A DNA stretch of 64,000 nt from NCBI RefSeq assembly GCF_018603435.1, contig NZ_CP075682.1, forward strand, positions 2,046,001 through 2,110,000, read 5' to 3'. Position 1 is the stretch's first letter; each line of letters starts with the position of its first letter. Position numbers and translations under genes: made by a program. The stretch is from Chryseobacterium sp. ZHDP1. Its GTDB lineage: Bacteria > Bacteroidota > Bacteroidia > Flavobacteriales > Weeksellaceae. Under the pieces are notes generated by a model. That model saw only the letters and a program-made list of their open reading frames with translations, did no database searches and was not told the DNA's origin. Positions 33,510-42,288 of this stretch are shown here, piece after piece.

Positions 33510-35636
33510 TTATTGATTTTTCTCTTTCAGGTAATTGAAATGATTGATCAGAATACGGATTTCGTTAAATTCAAAATGACTCGGGAGAACATTTTTCCAC
33601 TCCGTTAAAGTTTCTTTGGGATCTTTGTAGAAAGTATCTTCAAAGGCTTTTATTTTATCCGAAGTAACCACTCTTGAAATATCGAGCAATCCCTGTTCTG
33701 CAAATTTTGCGAGATGACCAATCACGGTTTCTTTCACCAGTCCTCTTTCCAAAGCAATTTCCCCGATGGTTTTCCCCTGCTCAAACAACTGGAACGTGAG
33801 AACCTGAGACGGAACTTTTGCGACTTTCATGCTCACTTCCTTGTTATTGATCTCGTCCAGAAGTTTTGTTTCCAGCAAATGAATTTCCTTTAAACTGTTT
33901 AAATATTCTTCAATATCTTCCAGCCAAACACGAAATTCTTCGTTATACTGTTTCAGACCTTTTGTTCCTTTAATTTCGGCATAAAAATCTTTCAGCGGAC
34001 TGAAAACCTTATCTCTGATTGCGGTAAAAAAGAAGTTCACCGCGCCTTTGGTTTTGCTTTCAATTTCAGACCATTCTTCTTTCTGCTCAATAAAATTATT
34101 CACCTTTTGAGAAATAACCCTTTCCAGTTTTTCGAAAATCTTGCCGAGATTAACGATTTCAGGTTTTAACTGGTTATATAATTGCTTCGTCTTAAGATGA
34201 TCCAGACTTTTTGTAACAATAGAAAGATTATTCCAGTCTTCAACTTCTTTTAAAAGCCACTGAGAATCGACTGCACGAAGTACTTTCCTGATGCTGTAAT
34301 CGTATTTTTCGTTGTTTAAAATCTTTTCAACCTGATCATTCGCAACTGTATCGGTATGGAAATGCAGAATTCTGTTGTCTTTAAAAATAACTTCGGGCGT
34401 AATTTTAGATTTCAGAACAATCCCTTCCAGAGTACGGCAACGCGATAAAGCAACATACACCTGTCCTGCGGTAAAACTCTTTCCGGCATCGATAATCACC
34501 CGGTCAAACGTCAAACCTTGACTTTTATGAATGGTAACCGCCCATGCTAATTTTATCGGAAACTGTTCGAAACTCCCCAAAACTTCTTCTTTGATATTTT
34601 TATCGGTATCCAGAAAATATTTTTTCTGTTCCCAGACTTCACGTTTTACGGTAATTTCCCTTTCGCTTCCGTCGAGAATTACTTTAATTTCGTTTTCGTC
34701 CAACGCAGAAATTTCGCCCAGTTTTCCGTTGAAATATCTTTTTTCTCCTGAAATATCATTTCGGATAAACATGATCTGCGCTCCGATTTTCAAGTCTAAA
34801 AACTGTTCGTTCGGGAACTGATTTTCTTTAAATTCTCCGAAAAGTTTCGCTTCGTAGGTTTTAGAAGTTACTTTTATTTCATCGAGTTTTTCCTGATTGA
34901 TATCGTCTGCCATTTTATTGTGCGAACAGAGATAAACATAAGGTTCGTCTCCGGAATTAAAATCCGGATCATATCTTTCATTTAGCCTTTCAAAATCTAT
35001 ATTCGCAATATCTCCGTCACGGATCGCATTCAGAATGGCAAGAAAATCTTCATCCGACTGACGGTAAACTTTGGTTAACTCTATTGTAATTAATGGGATT
35101 TCCTTAATCGCATGGCTATCAAAAAAGAAAGGCGAATTGTAGTACATTTTAAGAATATGCTCATCCCTCACAACCGGAGGAAGCTGATACAAATCTCCGA
35201 TGAACAACATCTGAACCCCTCCAAAACGCTGATTATTTCTACGGATAAACCTCAGAGAAAAATCCATCATATCGAGAACATCGGATCGAAGCATGGAAAC
35301 CTCATCAATAATAATTACTTCTACTTCCCGCAAAAGTTTAAGCTTATCTTTTCTGTATTTGAAATGAGGCATCAGGTCTGCAATATTATTTGCCAGACTC
35401 GTATCAATTCTTTCCGTAGTTGGTAAAAACGTTCTTAACGGCAGTCCAAACATGGAATGGATGGTTACGCCACCTGCATTAATGGCTGCAATTCCTGTAG
35501 GAGCCACAACGATGTGTTTTTTTCTGGTACGTTTTACAAAATCGTTGAGGAAAGTCGTCTTTCCTGTTCCTGCTTTTCCCGTTAAAAATACGCTTCGGTT
35601 GGTATGTTCTATTAAGTCAAAAAAATGATTGTTCAT
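33510..35636 (-). CDS. Pif1/RecD-like helicase with C-terminal helix-turn-helix
   Basis: Superfamily 1 DNA helicase of 708 residues. I start at ATG 35636; the frame runs on to 35717 but with no signal of a true start. Motifs: VFLTGKAGTGKTTFLNDF (Walker A), EVIIIDEVSMLRSD (Walker B), MLFIGDLYQLPPVV (III), LAWAVTIHKSQGLTFDRVI (V) and AGQVYVALSRCRTLEG (VI). A long charged region covers residues 400-600. Near the C terminus VPSQVLTFQLFEQGKTIGEI and LVKETVIGHLAKFAEQGL match the HTH_40 helix-turn-helix seen in RecQ-related and helicase proteins. It probably unwinds DNA or DNA-RNA structures in genome maintenance. Confidence 0.9.
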   Translation of the reverse strand: MNNHFFDLIEHTNRSVFLTGKAGTGKTTFLNDFVKRTRKKHIVVAPTGIAAINAGGVTIHSMFGLPLRTFLPTTERIDTSLANNIADLMPHFKYRKDKLKLLREVEVIIIDEVSMLRSDVLDMMDFSLRFIRRNNQRFGGVQMLFIGDLYQLPPVVRDEHILKMYYNSPFFFDSHAIKEIPLITIELTKVYRQSDEDFLAILNAIRDGDIANIDFERLNERYDPDFNSGDEPYVYLCSHNKMADDINQEKLDEIKVTSKTYEAKLFGEFKENQFPNEQFLDLKIGAQIMFIRNDISGEKRYFNGKLGEISALDENEIKVILDGSEREITVKREVWEQKKYFLDTDKNIKEEVLGSFEQFPIKLAWAVTIHKSQGLTFDRVIIDAGKSFTAGQVYVALSRCRTLEGIVLKSKITPEVIFKDNRILHFHTDTVANDQVEKILNNEKYDYSIRKVLRAVDSQWLLKEVEDWNNLSIVTKSLDHLKTKQLYNQLKPEIVNLGKIFEKLERVISQKVNNFIEQKEEWSEIESKTKGAVNFFFTAIRDKVFSPLKDFYAEIKGTKGLKQYNEEFRVWLEDIEEYLNSLKEIHLLETKLLDEINNKEVSMKVAKVPSQVLTFQLFEQGKTIGEIALERGLVKETVIGHLAKFAEQGLLDISRVVTSDKIKAFEDTFYKDPKETLTEWKNVLPSHFEFNEIRILINHFNYLKEKNQ

Positions 35637-35642
35637 CGCTGT

Positions 35643-35650
35643 CAAAATTA
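35643..35650 (-). promoter_or_regulatory. -7 element (TAATTTTG) for the helicase gene
   Basis: Minus-strand TAnnTTTG match six bases upstream of the ATG at 35636, again suggesting a nearly leaderless message. A weaker plus-strand box (TATCTTGG, 35673-35680) faces the divergent lipoprotein gene. Confidence 0.5.
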
Positions 35651-35718
35651 CGGAAATGAAACTTAAAATCCTTATCTTGGCATAAGTTTTGAAAATTTTG
35701 AAACAGAAAAAAGTCATT

Positions 35719-36159
35719 ATGCTAAAACCTCTTTCTTATATTTCTGCTGTATTATTCAGTGTTTCGGTAATATTTGTTTCGTGTGGAACCGCTAAAGAAG
35801 CAAACGCCAATCTTCCTCAGGATATCGCAGAAAGACCTGCCGATGAAAGCAGCCAGAAATACGATCAGGCACAGCTCGACAGAATTCGGGTTTCCATTGA
35901 ATCTGAAGTTACGAAAGAAAAATGTACAGATGCAAACGAATGGGCTTTCGCTCCGATGGGCGCTAAATCCTGCGGCGGACCTCAATTCTATATTGCCTAT
36001 CCTAAAAAAATGGAAGAAAGTATTCTAAACAGAATTGATGATTATACTGAAAAAGTAAAAGCATTTAACCAGAAATACGGAATTATGTCGGACTGCATGA
36101 TGGTAAATCCTCCTACTGCAATTAAATGTATAAAAGGTAAAGCCGAACTTATTTACTAA
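35719..36159 (+). CDS. Lipoprotein with conserved Cys pattern, unknown function
   Basis: A 146-residue lipoprotein. I start at ATG 35719 (the frame upstream opens with a TTG). Signal SYISAVLFSVSVIFVSCGTA with the lipobox FVSC. After a spacer rich in Asp and Glu, the C-terminal part has four Cys: EKCTDANEWAFAPMGAKSCG, then SDCMMVNPP and AIKCIKGKAEL, which could form two disulfides. The segment GPQFYIAYPKKMEESI and its helix suggest a small folded domain. Found in many flavobacteria as far as I recall, but without a named function. Confidence 0.78.
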   Translation: MLKPLSYISAVLFSVSVIFVSCGTAKEANANLPQDIAERPADESSQKYDQAQLDRIRVSIESEVTKEKCTDANEWAFAPMGAKSCGGPQFYIAYPKKMEESILNRIDDYTEKVKAFNQKYGIMSDCMMVNPPTAIKCIKGKAELIY

Positions 36160-36200
36160 TTAAAACCATTAAATTCTTTCAGGAATTTCACTAAGGATAA

Positions 36201-36236
36201 AAAAAGCACTGCTGAAATTTTTAGCAATGCTTTTTT
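36201..36236 (+). terminator. Terminator after the four-Cys lipoprotein gene
   Basis: Stem AAAAAGCACTGCT/AGCAATGCTTTTT with one mismatch, followed by T-run. Confidence 0.8.
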
Positions 36237-36310
36237 ATTTTCATGAATTTGAATTTACTTTGAAAATTTACCTGCGAAGCAAAATTCACCATTCATCATT
36301 GAATTAAAAT

Positions 36311-36847
36311 TTATCCTTCTACATTCTTCACGTTTTCTTTATACCATGAAGAATATTTTACGTAATTATCTGCAATTCTGTTCACTTCCCCTTCCAGAAG
36401 CTGCGAATTGATGTCTTTGATTTTTCTTGCCGGAACACCGCCCCAGACTTCTCCGGATTTCACATGCGTCCCCTGCGTTACGACAGATCCTGCTCCAATA
36501 ATTGAATTTTCTTCCACAAGACAGTCGTCCATTACAATCGCTCCCATTCCGATAAGCACATTGTCTTTAATGGTACATCCGTGAACAATTGCGTTGTGAC
36601 CGATAGATACGTTATTTCCGATATTCAGAGGATGTTTCTGATAGGTACAGTGTAACATTGCATTGTCCTGAACATTTACTTTATTTCCCATTTTGATGTA
36701 GTGAACATCTCCTCTAATCACCGCATTATACCAAATGCTGCAGTCTTTTCCCATGGTAACATCGCCAATGATTGTTGCTGTTTCTGCCAGAAAAGTATTT
36801 TCTCCTATTTGTGGTGTTTTACCTAAAAGTTCTTTTATTAAAGCCAT
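36311..36847 (-). CDS. Gamma carbonic anhydrase family protein
   Basis: A 178-residue left-handed beta-helix protein related to YrdA/PaaY and to gamma carbonic anhydrase. Hexapeptide repeats run through the whole length (VTMGKDCSIWYNAVIRGD, IGNNVSIGHNAIVHG, VLIGMGAIVMDD). The three metal-binding His are in place: NAMLHCTYQ and IGHNAIVHGC. Cytoplasmic trimer expected. Whether it hydrates CO2 or has another metal-dependent role cannot be read from sequence. A 92-residue membrane protein gene lies just upstream on the same strand (gap 12 bases). Confidence 0.9.
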   Translation of the reverse strand: MALIKELLGKTPQIGENTFLAETATIIGDVTMGKDCSIWYNAVIRGDVHYIKMGNKVNVQDNAMLHCTYQKHPLNIGNNVSIGHNAIVHGCTIKDNVLIGMGAIVMDDCLVEENSIIGAGSVVTQGTHVKSGEVWGGVPARKIKDINSQLLEGEVNRIADNYVKYSSWYKENVKNVEG

Positions 36848-36859
36848 ATGTATGTAATG

Positions 36860-37138
36860 TTAATTTAACAAATTTAAAAGTGACACATAAAGATAAATGA
36901 GCATTCCTCCTATCACTGATACTATCATTTCTAAAAAAAGAATGGTTAGTTTACTTTTAATAACATATTGAAATCCAAAATCAATGATTAACAATAAAAC
37001 GGGAACAAAGATTCCGAAAAACAAAACCACTCCATAAAGCAAAAACGCCCCTTCTGTTCTACAAGCTGTATACATAGCAAAAATGAAGAGTATCAGAGCG
37101 AGAATATTAAATAAGGAAATTTTATAACTGAAATTCAT
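36860..37138 (-). CDS. Small membrane protein, unknown
   Basis: A 92-residue inner-membrane protein with three hydrophobic segments: LFNILALILFIFAMYTA, FLLYGVVLFFGIFVPVLLLI and LTILFLEMIVSVIGGMLIYL. No recognised family or catalytic motif. Its stop is 12 bases before the gamma carbonic anhydrase gene, so they are likely cotranscribed, but a joint function is speculation. Confidence 0.7.
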   Translation of the reverse strand: MNFSYKISLFNILALILFIFAMYTACRTEGAFLLYGVVLFFGIFVPVLLLIIDFGFQYVIKSKLTILFLEMIVSVIGGMLIYLYVSLLNLLN

Positions 37139-37210
37139 GGATTCAAATCAATAATAACACTAATAGCAAAAATCTAACTCTCCATTTTCTTCAATCCCAC
37201 TTCTTATGCG

Positions 37211-37218
37211 TATTTTTG
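37211..37218 (+). promoter_or_regulatory. -7 element (TATTTTTG) for nfu
   Basis: TAnnTTTG match 21 bases before the ATG at 37240; it argues against the longer frame that opens at 37216. Confidence 0.6.
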
Positions 37219-37239
37219 TATCTCAAATTTAAAGAAAAA

Positions 37240-38118
37240 ATGCGTACGATACTTATAGAGCCAACCGAAAACCCGAAAGTGATGAAATTTGTAGCAGATT
37301 ACAATCTCATCCCGGGATCTTTGGAGTTGGACAGAGATTCTGATATTTCAGAAATTCCTATTGCTCAGGAACTTTTCAATTATCCGTTTGTGGAAAGAAT
37401 TTTCATCACGGCAAATTTTGTAGCAGTTGCAAAACAGGATACGGTAGAATGGGAACATGTGGCAGAAAGCCTTAAAAATGTAATTGAGGATGAATTGCTT
37501 GCAAACCCTAGAATTTATCTTCAGAAGAAAAAAGAAATGTACCAGATTTATGCGGAAATGACTCCGAACCCGAATGTAATGAAATTTGTTTCGAACAAAT
37601 TATTGCTTGAAGGTTTTGTAGAAGTAAAATCAAGAGACGCGGCGGAAGGTGTTCCTTTGGCTCAGGCAATTTTCAATGAATTTGATTTTGCGAAGGAAGT
37701 TTTCATTTCAGATAATTTTGTAGCAGTTACGAGAGACAATTCTGTGGAATGGCATCAGGTAATGATGACGGTTCGTGCATTAATTGCAGAATACCTACAG
37801 AACGGCGGCGAAATTTCAAATATTGAGGCTCAAAAGCATGAAAATCCTGTTGAAAAAATCATCAACAGAGAATATACAGACGACGAACAGAAAATCTCAG
37901 ATATTTTAAATGAATATGTAGCTCCTGCAGTAGAAAACGACGGCGGAAAAATTTCTTTAATGGAATATGACAAAGAAAATAAAACCGCAAAAATGCTTTT
38001 ACAGGGTGCCTGTTCCGGATGTCCAAGCTCAACAGCTACGCTAAAAGGCGGAATTGAAAATATTTTAAAACAGTTTGTTCCTGATTTAGTAGAAAAAGTG
38101 GAAGCTGTAAACGGATAA
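37240..38118 (+). CDS. NifU family iron-sulfur carrier with two Nfu N-domains
   Basis: Cytoplasmic Fe-S cluster carrier of 292 residues, start at ATG 37240. It has two tandem copies of the Nfu N-terminal domain, recognisable as ENPKVMKFVADYNLIPGS...QELFNYPFVERIFITANFVAV and NPNVMKFVSNKLLLEGF...QAIFNEFDFAKEVFISDNFVAV, followed by the NifU C-terminal domain with the cluster-binding CxxC in LLQGACSGCPSSTATLKGGI. It probably delivers clusters to apo-enzymes. The duplicated N-domain is the usual arrangement in this group of bacteria. It is followed by hemH 67 bases later. Confidence 0.93.
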   Translation: MRTILIEPTENPKVMKFVADYNLIPGSLELDRDSDISEIPIAQELFNYPFVERIFITANFVAVAKQDTVEWEHVAESLKNVIEDELLANPRIYLQKKKEMYQIYAEMTPNPNVMKFVSNKLLLEGFVEVKSRDAAEGVPLAQAIFNEFDFAKEVFISDNFVAVTRDNSVEWHQVMMTVRALIAEYLQNGGEISNIEAQKHENPVEKIINREYTDDEQKISDILNEYVAPAVENDGGKISLMEYDKENKTAKMLLQGACSGCPSSTATLKGGIENILKQFVPDLVEKVEAVNG

Positions 38119-38185
38119 AAAACATAAGTAATCAGTAATAAGCACTATTAAATTACTCATTACCATTACTCATTATTTATATTTT

Positions 38186-39208
38186 ATGAAAGGAATTTTA
38201 TTAGTAAATCTTGGTTCGCCGAAGTCTACGGCAGTTAATGATGTAAGAGAATATCTGGATGAATTCCTGATGGATGAAAAAGTGATCGATTACCGCTGGT
38301 TTTTCCGCGCACTTCTGGTACAGGGAATTATCCTGAACACAAGACCGAAAAAATCTGCGGAAGCTTATAAAACGGTTTGGACGGACGAAGGTTCTCCTCT
38401 TATCGTGATCACAGAAAAAATTCAGAAGAAACTTCAGAAAGTAGTGGATGTTCCTGTGGAAATCGGGATGAGATATGCGCAGCCGAGTATTGAAGCCGGA
38501 ATTCAGAAACTGGTAGATCAGGGAGTTTCCGAGATTGTACTTTTCCCGCTGTATCCTCAGTATGCGATGAGCACGACAGAAACGGTGGTGGAAAAGGCAG
38601 AAGAAGTAAGAAAACAGAAGTTTCCGAAGGTAAAGATCAATTATATTCAGCCTTTTTACGATCGTGATATTTACATCAACTGTTTAGCGGAAAGCATCAG
38701 AGAAAAACTTCCTGAAAATTTCGACGCGCTTCAGTTTTCTTATCACGGAGTTCCGGAAAGACATATTTATAAAACCGATCCAACGAAAACGTGTAATCTG
38801 AATGACTGCTGTTCCAGAGAAAGCAATCCAAGTCATACGTTTTGCTACCGTCACCAATGTTTCAAAACAACGAATCTGGTAATTGAAAAACTGAATCTCC
38901 CCAAAGAAAAAACTATTGTTTCTTTCCAGTCGAGATTAGGAAAGGACAAATGGATCGAACCTTACACCGATGAAACACTGGAAACCATTCCTAAAAAAGG
39001 AGTAAAAAATCTCGCGATTGTGTGCCCTGCTTTCGTTTCAGATTGTCTGGAAACACTGGAAGAAATTTCAGTGGAAGGAAAAGAGCAGTTTTTACACGGC
39101 GGAGGAGAAAATTTCCATTACATTCCATGTCTTAATGATGAAGACCGATGGATTGAAGTGGTAAAAACACTTTGCGAAGAAAAGCTTCATGAGTTTTATC
39201 TCGTATAA
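38186..39208 (+). CDS. hemH: Ferrochelatase
   Basis: Inserts ferrous iron into protoporphyrin IX, the last step of the protoporphyrin-dependent haem pathway. Length 340 fits. Seen: GILLVNLGSPKST at the N terminus, the porphyrin-binding VQGIILNTRPKKSAEAYKTVW, VLFPLYPQYAMSTTE, and the active-site His in FSYHGVPERHIYKTDP. The segment CNLNDCCSRESNP plus CYRHQC carries five Cys; I cannot tell whether they bind a metal. The acidic C-terminal motif FVSDCLETLEEISVEGKE completes the family pattern. A terminator follows. Confidence 0.94.
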   Translation: MKGILLVNLGSPKSTAVNDVREYLDEFLMDEKVIDYRWFFRALLVQGIILNTRPKKSAEAYKTVWTDEGSPLIVITEKIQKKLQKVVDVPVEIGMRYAQPSIEAGIQKLVDQGVSEIVLFPLYPQYAMSTTETVVEKAEEVRKQKFPKVKINYIQPFYDRDIYINCLAESIREKLPENFDALQFSYHGVPERHIYKTDPTKTCNLNDCCSRESNPSHTFCYRHQCFKTTNLVIEKLNLPKEKTIVSFQSRLGKDKWIEPYTDETLETIPKKGVKNLAIVCPAFVSDCLETLEEISVEGKEQFLHGGGENFHYIPCLNDEDRWIEVVKTLCEEKLHEFYLV

Positions 39209-39235
39209 TAATCTTTTTGATATAAAGTAATAAAG

Positions 39236-39270
39236 AAGACCACAGGAAAATCCTATGGTCTTACTTTTTT
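39236..39270. terminator. Terminator between hemH and the M4 peptidase gene
   Basis: Stem AAGACCACAGGA/TCCTATGGTCTT (one mismatch) with T-run; located between convergent genes. Confidence 0.8.
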
Positions 39271-39290
39271 TAATTATGATATTACTACTG

Positions 39291-41243
39291 TTATTTTTTA
39301 ATTAAGTTTCCTGCTTTTTGTCCATTTACAGTTACCACATAAATTCCCGGAAGCATATTACCCGGAAGCTGAATTTCCACTCTGTTCGCTCCGTCTGTTA
39401 ATTTCATTTTCTCGGAAATTTCTCTTTTACCTGTCAAGCTCATTACTTCTACTACTCCGCTTCCTTCTTTACCTTCAAATGATACGGTAAATTTATCTGT
39501 TGCCGGATTTGGACTTATTGTGTATAATGAAGCATCTGAAGCGGCAGTTTTTCCTGCAGCAGACGTTCCGCCTCCTACTCCCACAGCATTCCATGCATTG
39601 GTAACCTGAGTAACTTCAGCACTTCCTGCACCGTATAAATCTGCAGCCGCCTGAAGAGAATACGTTCTTGCATTCAGATAAGTTGAAGAAGAGGATAAAT
39701 ATGTTGTAAGAGTTCTGTAAGCGATAGCTGCCGCTTTATCCAGACCGATTCCCGTAACATTGTAAGCAAATCCTTTATCATTTGTTCCGGTTCCTCCGGT
39801 TACTAATAAATAGTACCAGAAATTAAGAACTCCTGAATTCGTATGAACTCCACAGTAATCATTGGTCTGAGTAGGACTTGCACAACCTGTTGTAGTAGTT
39901 GCTTTCCAGTACGTTCCAAGATAAGTATCCGGCTGTCCGTAAGCATTCGGGTTTGCCATATCTCTGATTACATAACTGAAATCTTCTCCTAATTTCCAAC
40001 TATTTTGTGTAGGTCTTGCCCAACGCTCTATTGAATTTCCAAAGATATCGGAAAAACCTTCATTTAAAGCTCCGGATTCTCTCTGATAAGCAAGATTTGC
40101 TGTTTTAGAAGTCATGCCGTGAGTAATTTCGTGACCACAAACATCCAAAGCTGTAAGAGGTTTTCCTCCGTTTGTTGTGGAACTTCCGTCACCATAAGTC
40201 ATTCTGGTTCCGTCCCAGAAGGCATTAAAATAATTGGTAGAGTAATGCACATACGATTTTATTGCAAAATGATTGTTATCGATACTCTTTCTTCCGAATT
40301 TAGTATACAGATAATCCAACGTCATTTCTGCTCCCCAATGTGCATCAGTTGCATATTGATCTTTGTTGGTATTAACGTTATTCCATGTATTATCCGCATC
40401 TGTAAAATCTACTGCCGAAGCATAGTTGGTTCCTTTTTTAAGGTCAAAAGTCTGAACAGCCGTTCCGCCGTTTCTTCCTGTTTCTCTTAATCTGTAGCTT
40501 CCGTTGTAAGAATCTGTTACGATGCTTCTGCTTCCGCTGTAACCTGTAACAGCTGTTCCCGGAGTATTAACTTCGTGGATAATCGCATCAACTCCCAATA
40601 CCTTACCGTCTTTTGCGTCTACAAATACATATTGTCTGCTTAATGGCTTTTCAGCATAGATGTCGAATTTGTAAGCCAGCTTCAAATCCTTCATTTTATC
40701 ATCAGCAGGATCAGAATAATAAACCACTTCTCCTTTAGGAGCGAAAGATGCACTGGCATCATTTGATTCTTTTTTAATAAATTCTTCCTCTTCTTTATTC
40801 TGCCATTTGTAAGAATCTGCGCCTACAAATGCCATCGCGTTCTGTAATGCGATGCTTTCGGAAATTTTAGCACTTTTTTCTAAATTTTTAGGAGTCTTAA
40901 CAATCCATTTTCCGGATTCTCCTACAATTTTGCCGTCTTTGGTTTGTACAGCCATCATCCCGTATTCTACAGGAATTCCATCGATGGTCTGCTGAAATCT
41001 GTGCGTTTCAAATCCCAACTGATCTTTTTCAAAACCCAACTTGCGACCCTGAGCTTGGGATAGTCTTTGTGAAGTTTCATCAAATAAAACCGGACTGCCC
41101 TGAAAAGCAGGTCTGTCTTTTTCGAATCTCATAAAATCTGCATGCAGTCCGTCTTTAGCCGGAATTAGTTTAGACGGTACATTTTGTCCGAAAACAAAAG
41201 AACATACAGCAACACTTGACACTAAGATAAATTTCATTTTCAT
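39291..41243 (-). CDS. M4 family zinc metallopeptidase with T9SS type A sorting domain
   Basis: Secreted thermolysin-like protease, 650 residues. Order: signal (FILVSSVAVCSFVFGQ); an N-terminal propeptide with FTP and PepSY-like parts (to about residue 220); the M4 catalytic domain with VCGHEITHGMTS (His, Glu, His) and GALNEGFSDIFGN (third zinc ligand Glu); HTNSGVLNFWYYLL; and a C-terminal sorting domain of about 75 residues beginning SLYTISPNPATDKFTVSFEG and ending AGNLIKK, which marks it as cargo of the type IX secretion system. It is a single-gene unit; the T9SS plug gene at 42289-43500 is near. Substrate is protein, probably outside the cell. Confidence 0.95.
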   Translation of the reverse strand: MKMKFILVSSVAVCSFVFGQNVPSKLIPAKDGLHADFMRFEKDRPAFQGSPVLFDETSQRLSQAQGRKLGFEKDQLGFETHRFQQTIDGIPVEYGMMAVQTKDGKIVGESGKWIVKTPKNLEKSAKISESIALQNAMAFVGADSYKWQNKEEEEFIKKESNDASASFAPKGEVVYYSDPADDKMKDLKLAYKFDIYAEKPLSRQYVFVDAKDGKVLGVDAIIHEVNTPGTAVTGYSGSRSIVTDSYNGSYRLRETGRNGGTAVQTFDLKKGTNYASAVDFTDADNTWNNVNTNKDQYATDAHWGAEMTLDYLYTKFGRKSIDNNHFAIKSYVHYSTNYFNAFWDGTRMTYGDGSSTTNGGKPLTALDVCGHEITHGMTSKTANLAYQRESGALNEGFSDIFGNSIERWARPTQNSWKLGEDFSYVIRDMANPNAYGQPDTYLGTYWKATTTTGCASPTQTNDYCGVHTNSGVLNFWYYLLVTGGTGTNDKGFAYNVTGIGLDKAAAIAYRTLTTYLSSSSTYLNARTYSLQAAADLYGAGSAEVTQVTNAWNAVGVGGGTSAAGKTAASDASLYTISPNPATDKFTVSFEGKEGSGVVEVMSLTGKREISEKMKLTDGANRVEIQLPGNMLPGIYVVTVNGQKAGNLIKK

Positions 41244-41698
41244 AATAAATATTTATTGGTTTTAAATTTAATTAACAAAAGATTTATACCAAATTAACGA
41301 AATAAATATTAAATATTCAATAGAATTTATAAATCAGCAAAAAAATCATAATCACAATTTTACAATAAACAACTTCTTTAATGTAAAATTTAATCATTAA
41401 ATATATTTTATGTTAAAATATTTAACATAAATAATTAATTTATGAATTATTTTTTTTCACTATGCAGGGCATTATAATTCAAAAATGTATGAATTATATA
41501 AGAAAAGGTTAGAAATTTAAGACAATGTTAAAAATTTAAAAACAAATTCACACCCCCTTAAAAAAGCTAAGTTTTTTTTTAAAAAAAATCAAAAACAAAC
41601 AAAACACCCCCTTTTTAAATAGTAAATATTTTGAAAATAAATATTTTTTACTACCTTTACCCTATAAAATTACATTGCTAATTAAAAAGACAGATCAG
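41244..41698. other. AT-rich gene-free stretch before the toxin-antitoxin-like pair
   Basis: No gene or known element. Very AT-rich, with long A and T tracts, two CACCCCCT words (about 41550 and 41607) and TTATATAAT-like segments. A weak -7-like box TACCTTTA lies at about 41653-41660. It probably contains the M4 peptidase promoter at its left end and the promoter of the small gene pair at its right end. Confidence 0.5.
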
Positions 41699-41926
41699 AT
41701 GAATGCAACTGCCGAAATTCTAAAAAATAAAATAGAAAACTTAAATCCGGAAATGCTGGAAACTTTTGCGAAGATGGTAGAAAGTCTTGAAATGAAAAAT
41801 AAAACAGCGATATCGCAATTTTATCTGGACGAAATTTTATATAGAATTCAGTTTCACAGGGAAAATCCCGATACTAAACTGGACTTCTACGAAAATATCT
41901 CGGAGCTGAAAAAGTACTGTGCCTAA
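41699..41926 (+). CDS. Small protein, possible antitoxin
   Basis: A 75-residue helical protein, start at ATG 41699: NATAEILKNKIENLNPEMLE, then FAKMVESLEMKNKTAISQF and ISELKKYCA at the end. The layout (short acidic/basic helices, partner gene 3 bases downstream) resembles an antitoxin of the ParD/RelB-like class. There is no clear DNA-binding motif, so this is only a suggestion. It could equally be an orphan small protein with a cotranscribed partner. Confidence 0.5.
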   Translation: MNATAEILKNKIENLNPEMLETFAKMVESLEMKNKTAISQFYLDEILYRIQFHRENPDTKLDFYENISELKKYCA

Positions 41927-41929
41927 ACG

Positions 41930-42181
41930 ATGAATGTATTGCTCTCTTCTATTGCCAAAAACGACATAAGACTTCTTATGAGAGTTTTTAATGCGGAAAA
42001 AGAATATAAAGGAACTGATTTTTTAGAAGAATTAAAAGAATGTGTAAATGGAATTTCAAAAAAAGAGAGAAAAAAGATTCAGGAAACTCTCGTGGAAACA
42101 ATGCATGATTTCCCAGTAAATATCCATTATCTTTTTGAAGATGAAGAAAACATTTTAATAACCGCTGTATTCAAAACATAA
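41930..42181 (+). CDS. Small protein, possible RelE/ParE-like toxin
   Basis: An 83-residue protein starting 3 bases after the preceding stop. The C-terminal strand pair FPVNIHYLFEDEENILITAVF resembles the final strands of RelE/ParE toxins (Y-x-F-E-D-D-x-I-x-I-x-A-V-F/x), and the middle is a basic helix (KKERKKIQETLVETMHD). A Tyr/Arg/His set for catalysis cannot be assigned with confidence. Probably a type II toxin-like partner of the upstream gene, but the similarity is weak and by eye. Confidence 0.45.
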   Translation: MNVLLSSIAKNDIRLLMRVFNAEKEYKGTDFLEELKECVNGISKKERKKIQETLVETMHDFPVNIHYLFEDEENILITAVFKT

Positions 42182-42212
42182 TCACCAAAACTTCCAGACT
42201 ATTATTATATTC

Positions 42213-42243
42213 AAACCTCACGGATTTATCTGTGAGGTTTTTT
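42213..42243 (+). terminator. Terminator after the small gene pair
   Basis: Stem AAACCTCACGGAT/ATCTGTGAGGTTT with one mismatch and T-run; nearly the same arms as the helicase terminator at 33451-33486. Confidence 0.8.
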
Positions 42244-42288
42244 AGTTAATGACATTAATATTTTGCATGAAATCAATCGGCTGTAAAA

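Noticed and set aside
40119..40490. 123-codon plus-strand frame inside the M4 peptidase gene
   Set aside because: Antisense shadow of the catalytic domain; many Cys and Ser, no family.
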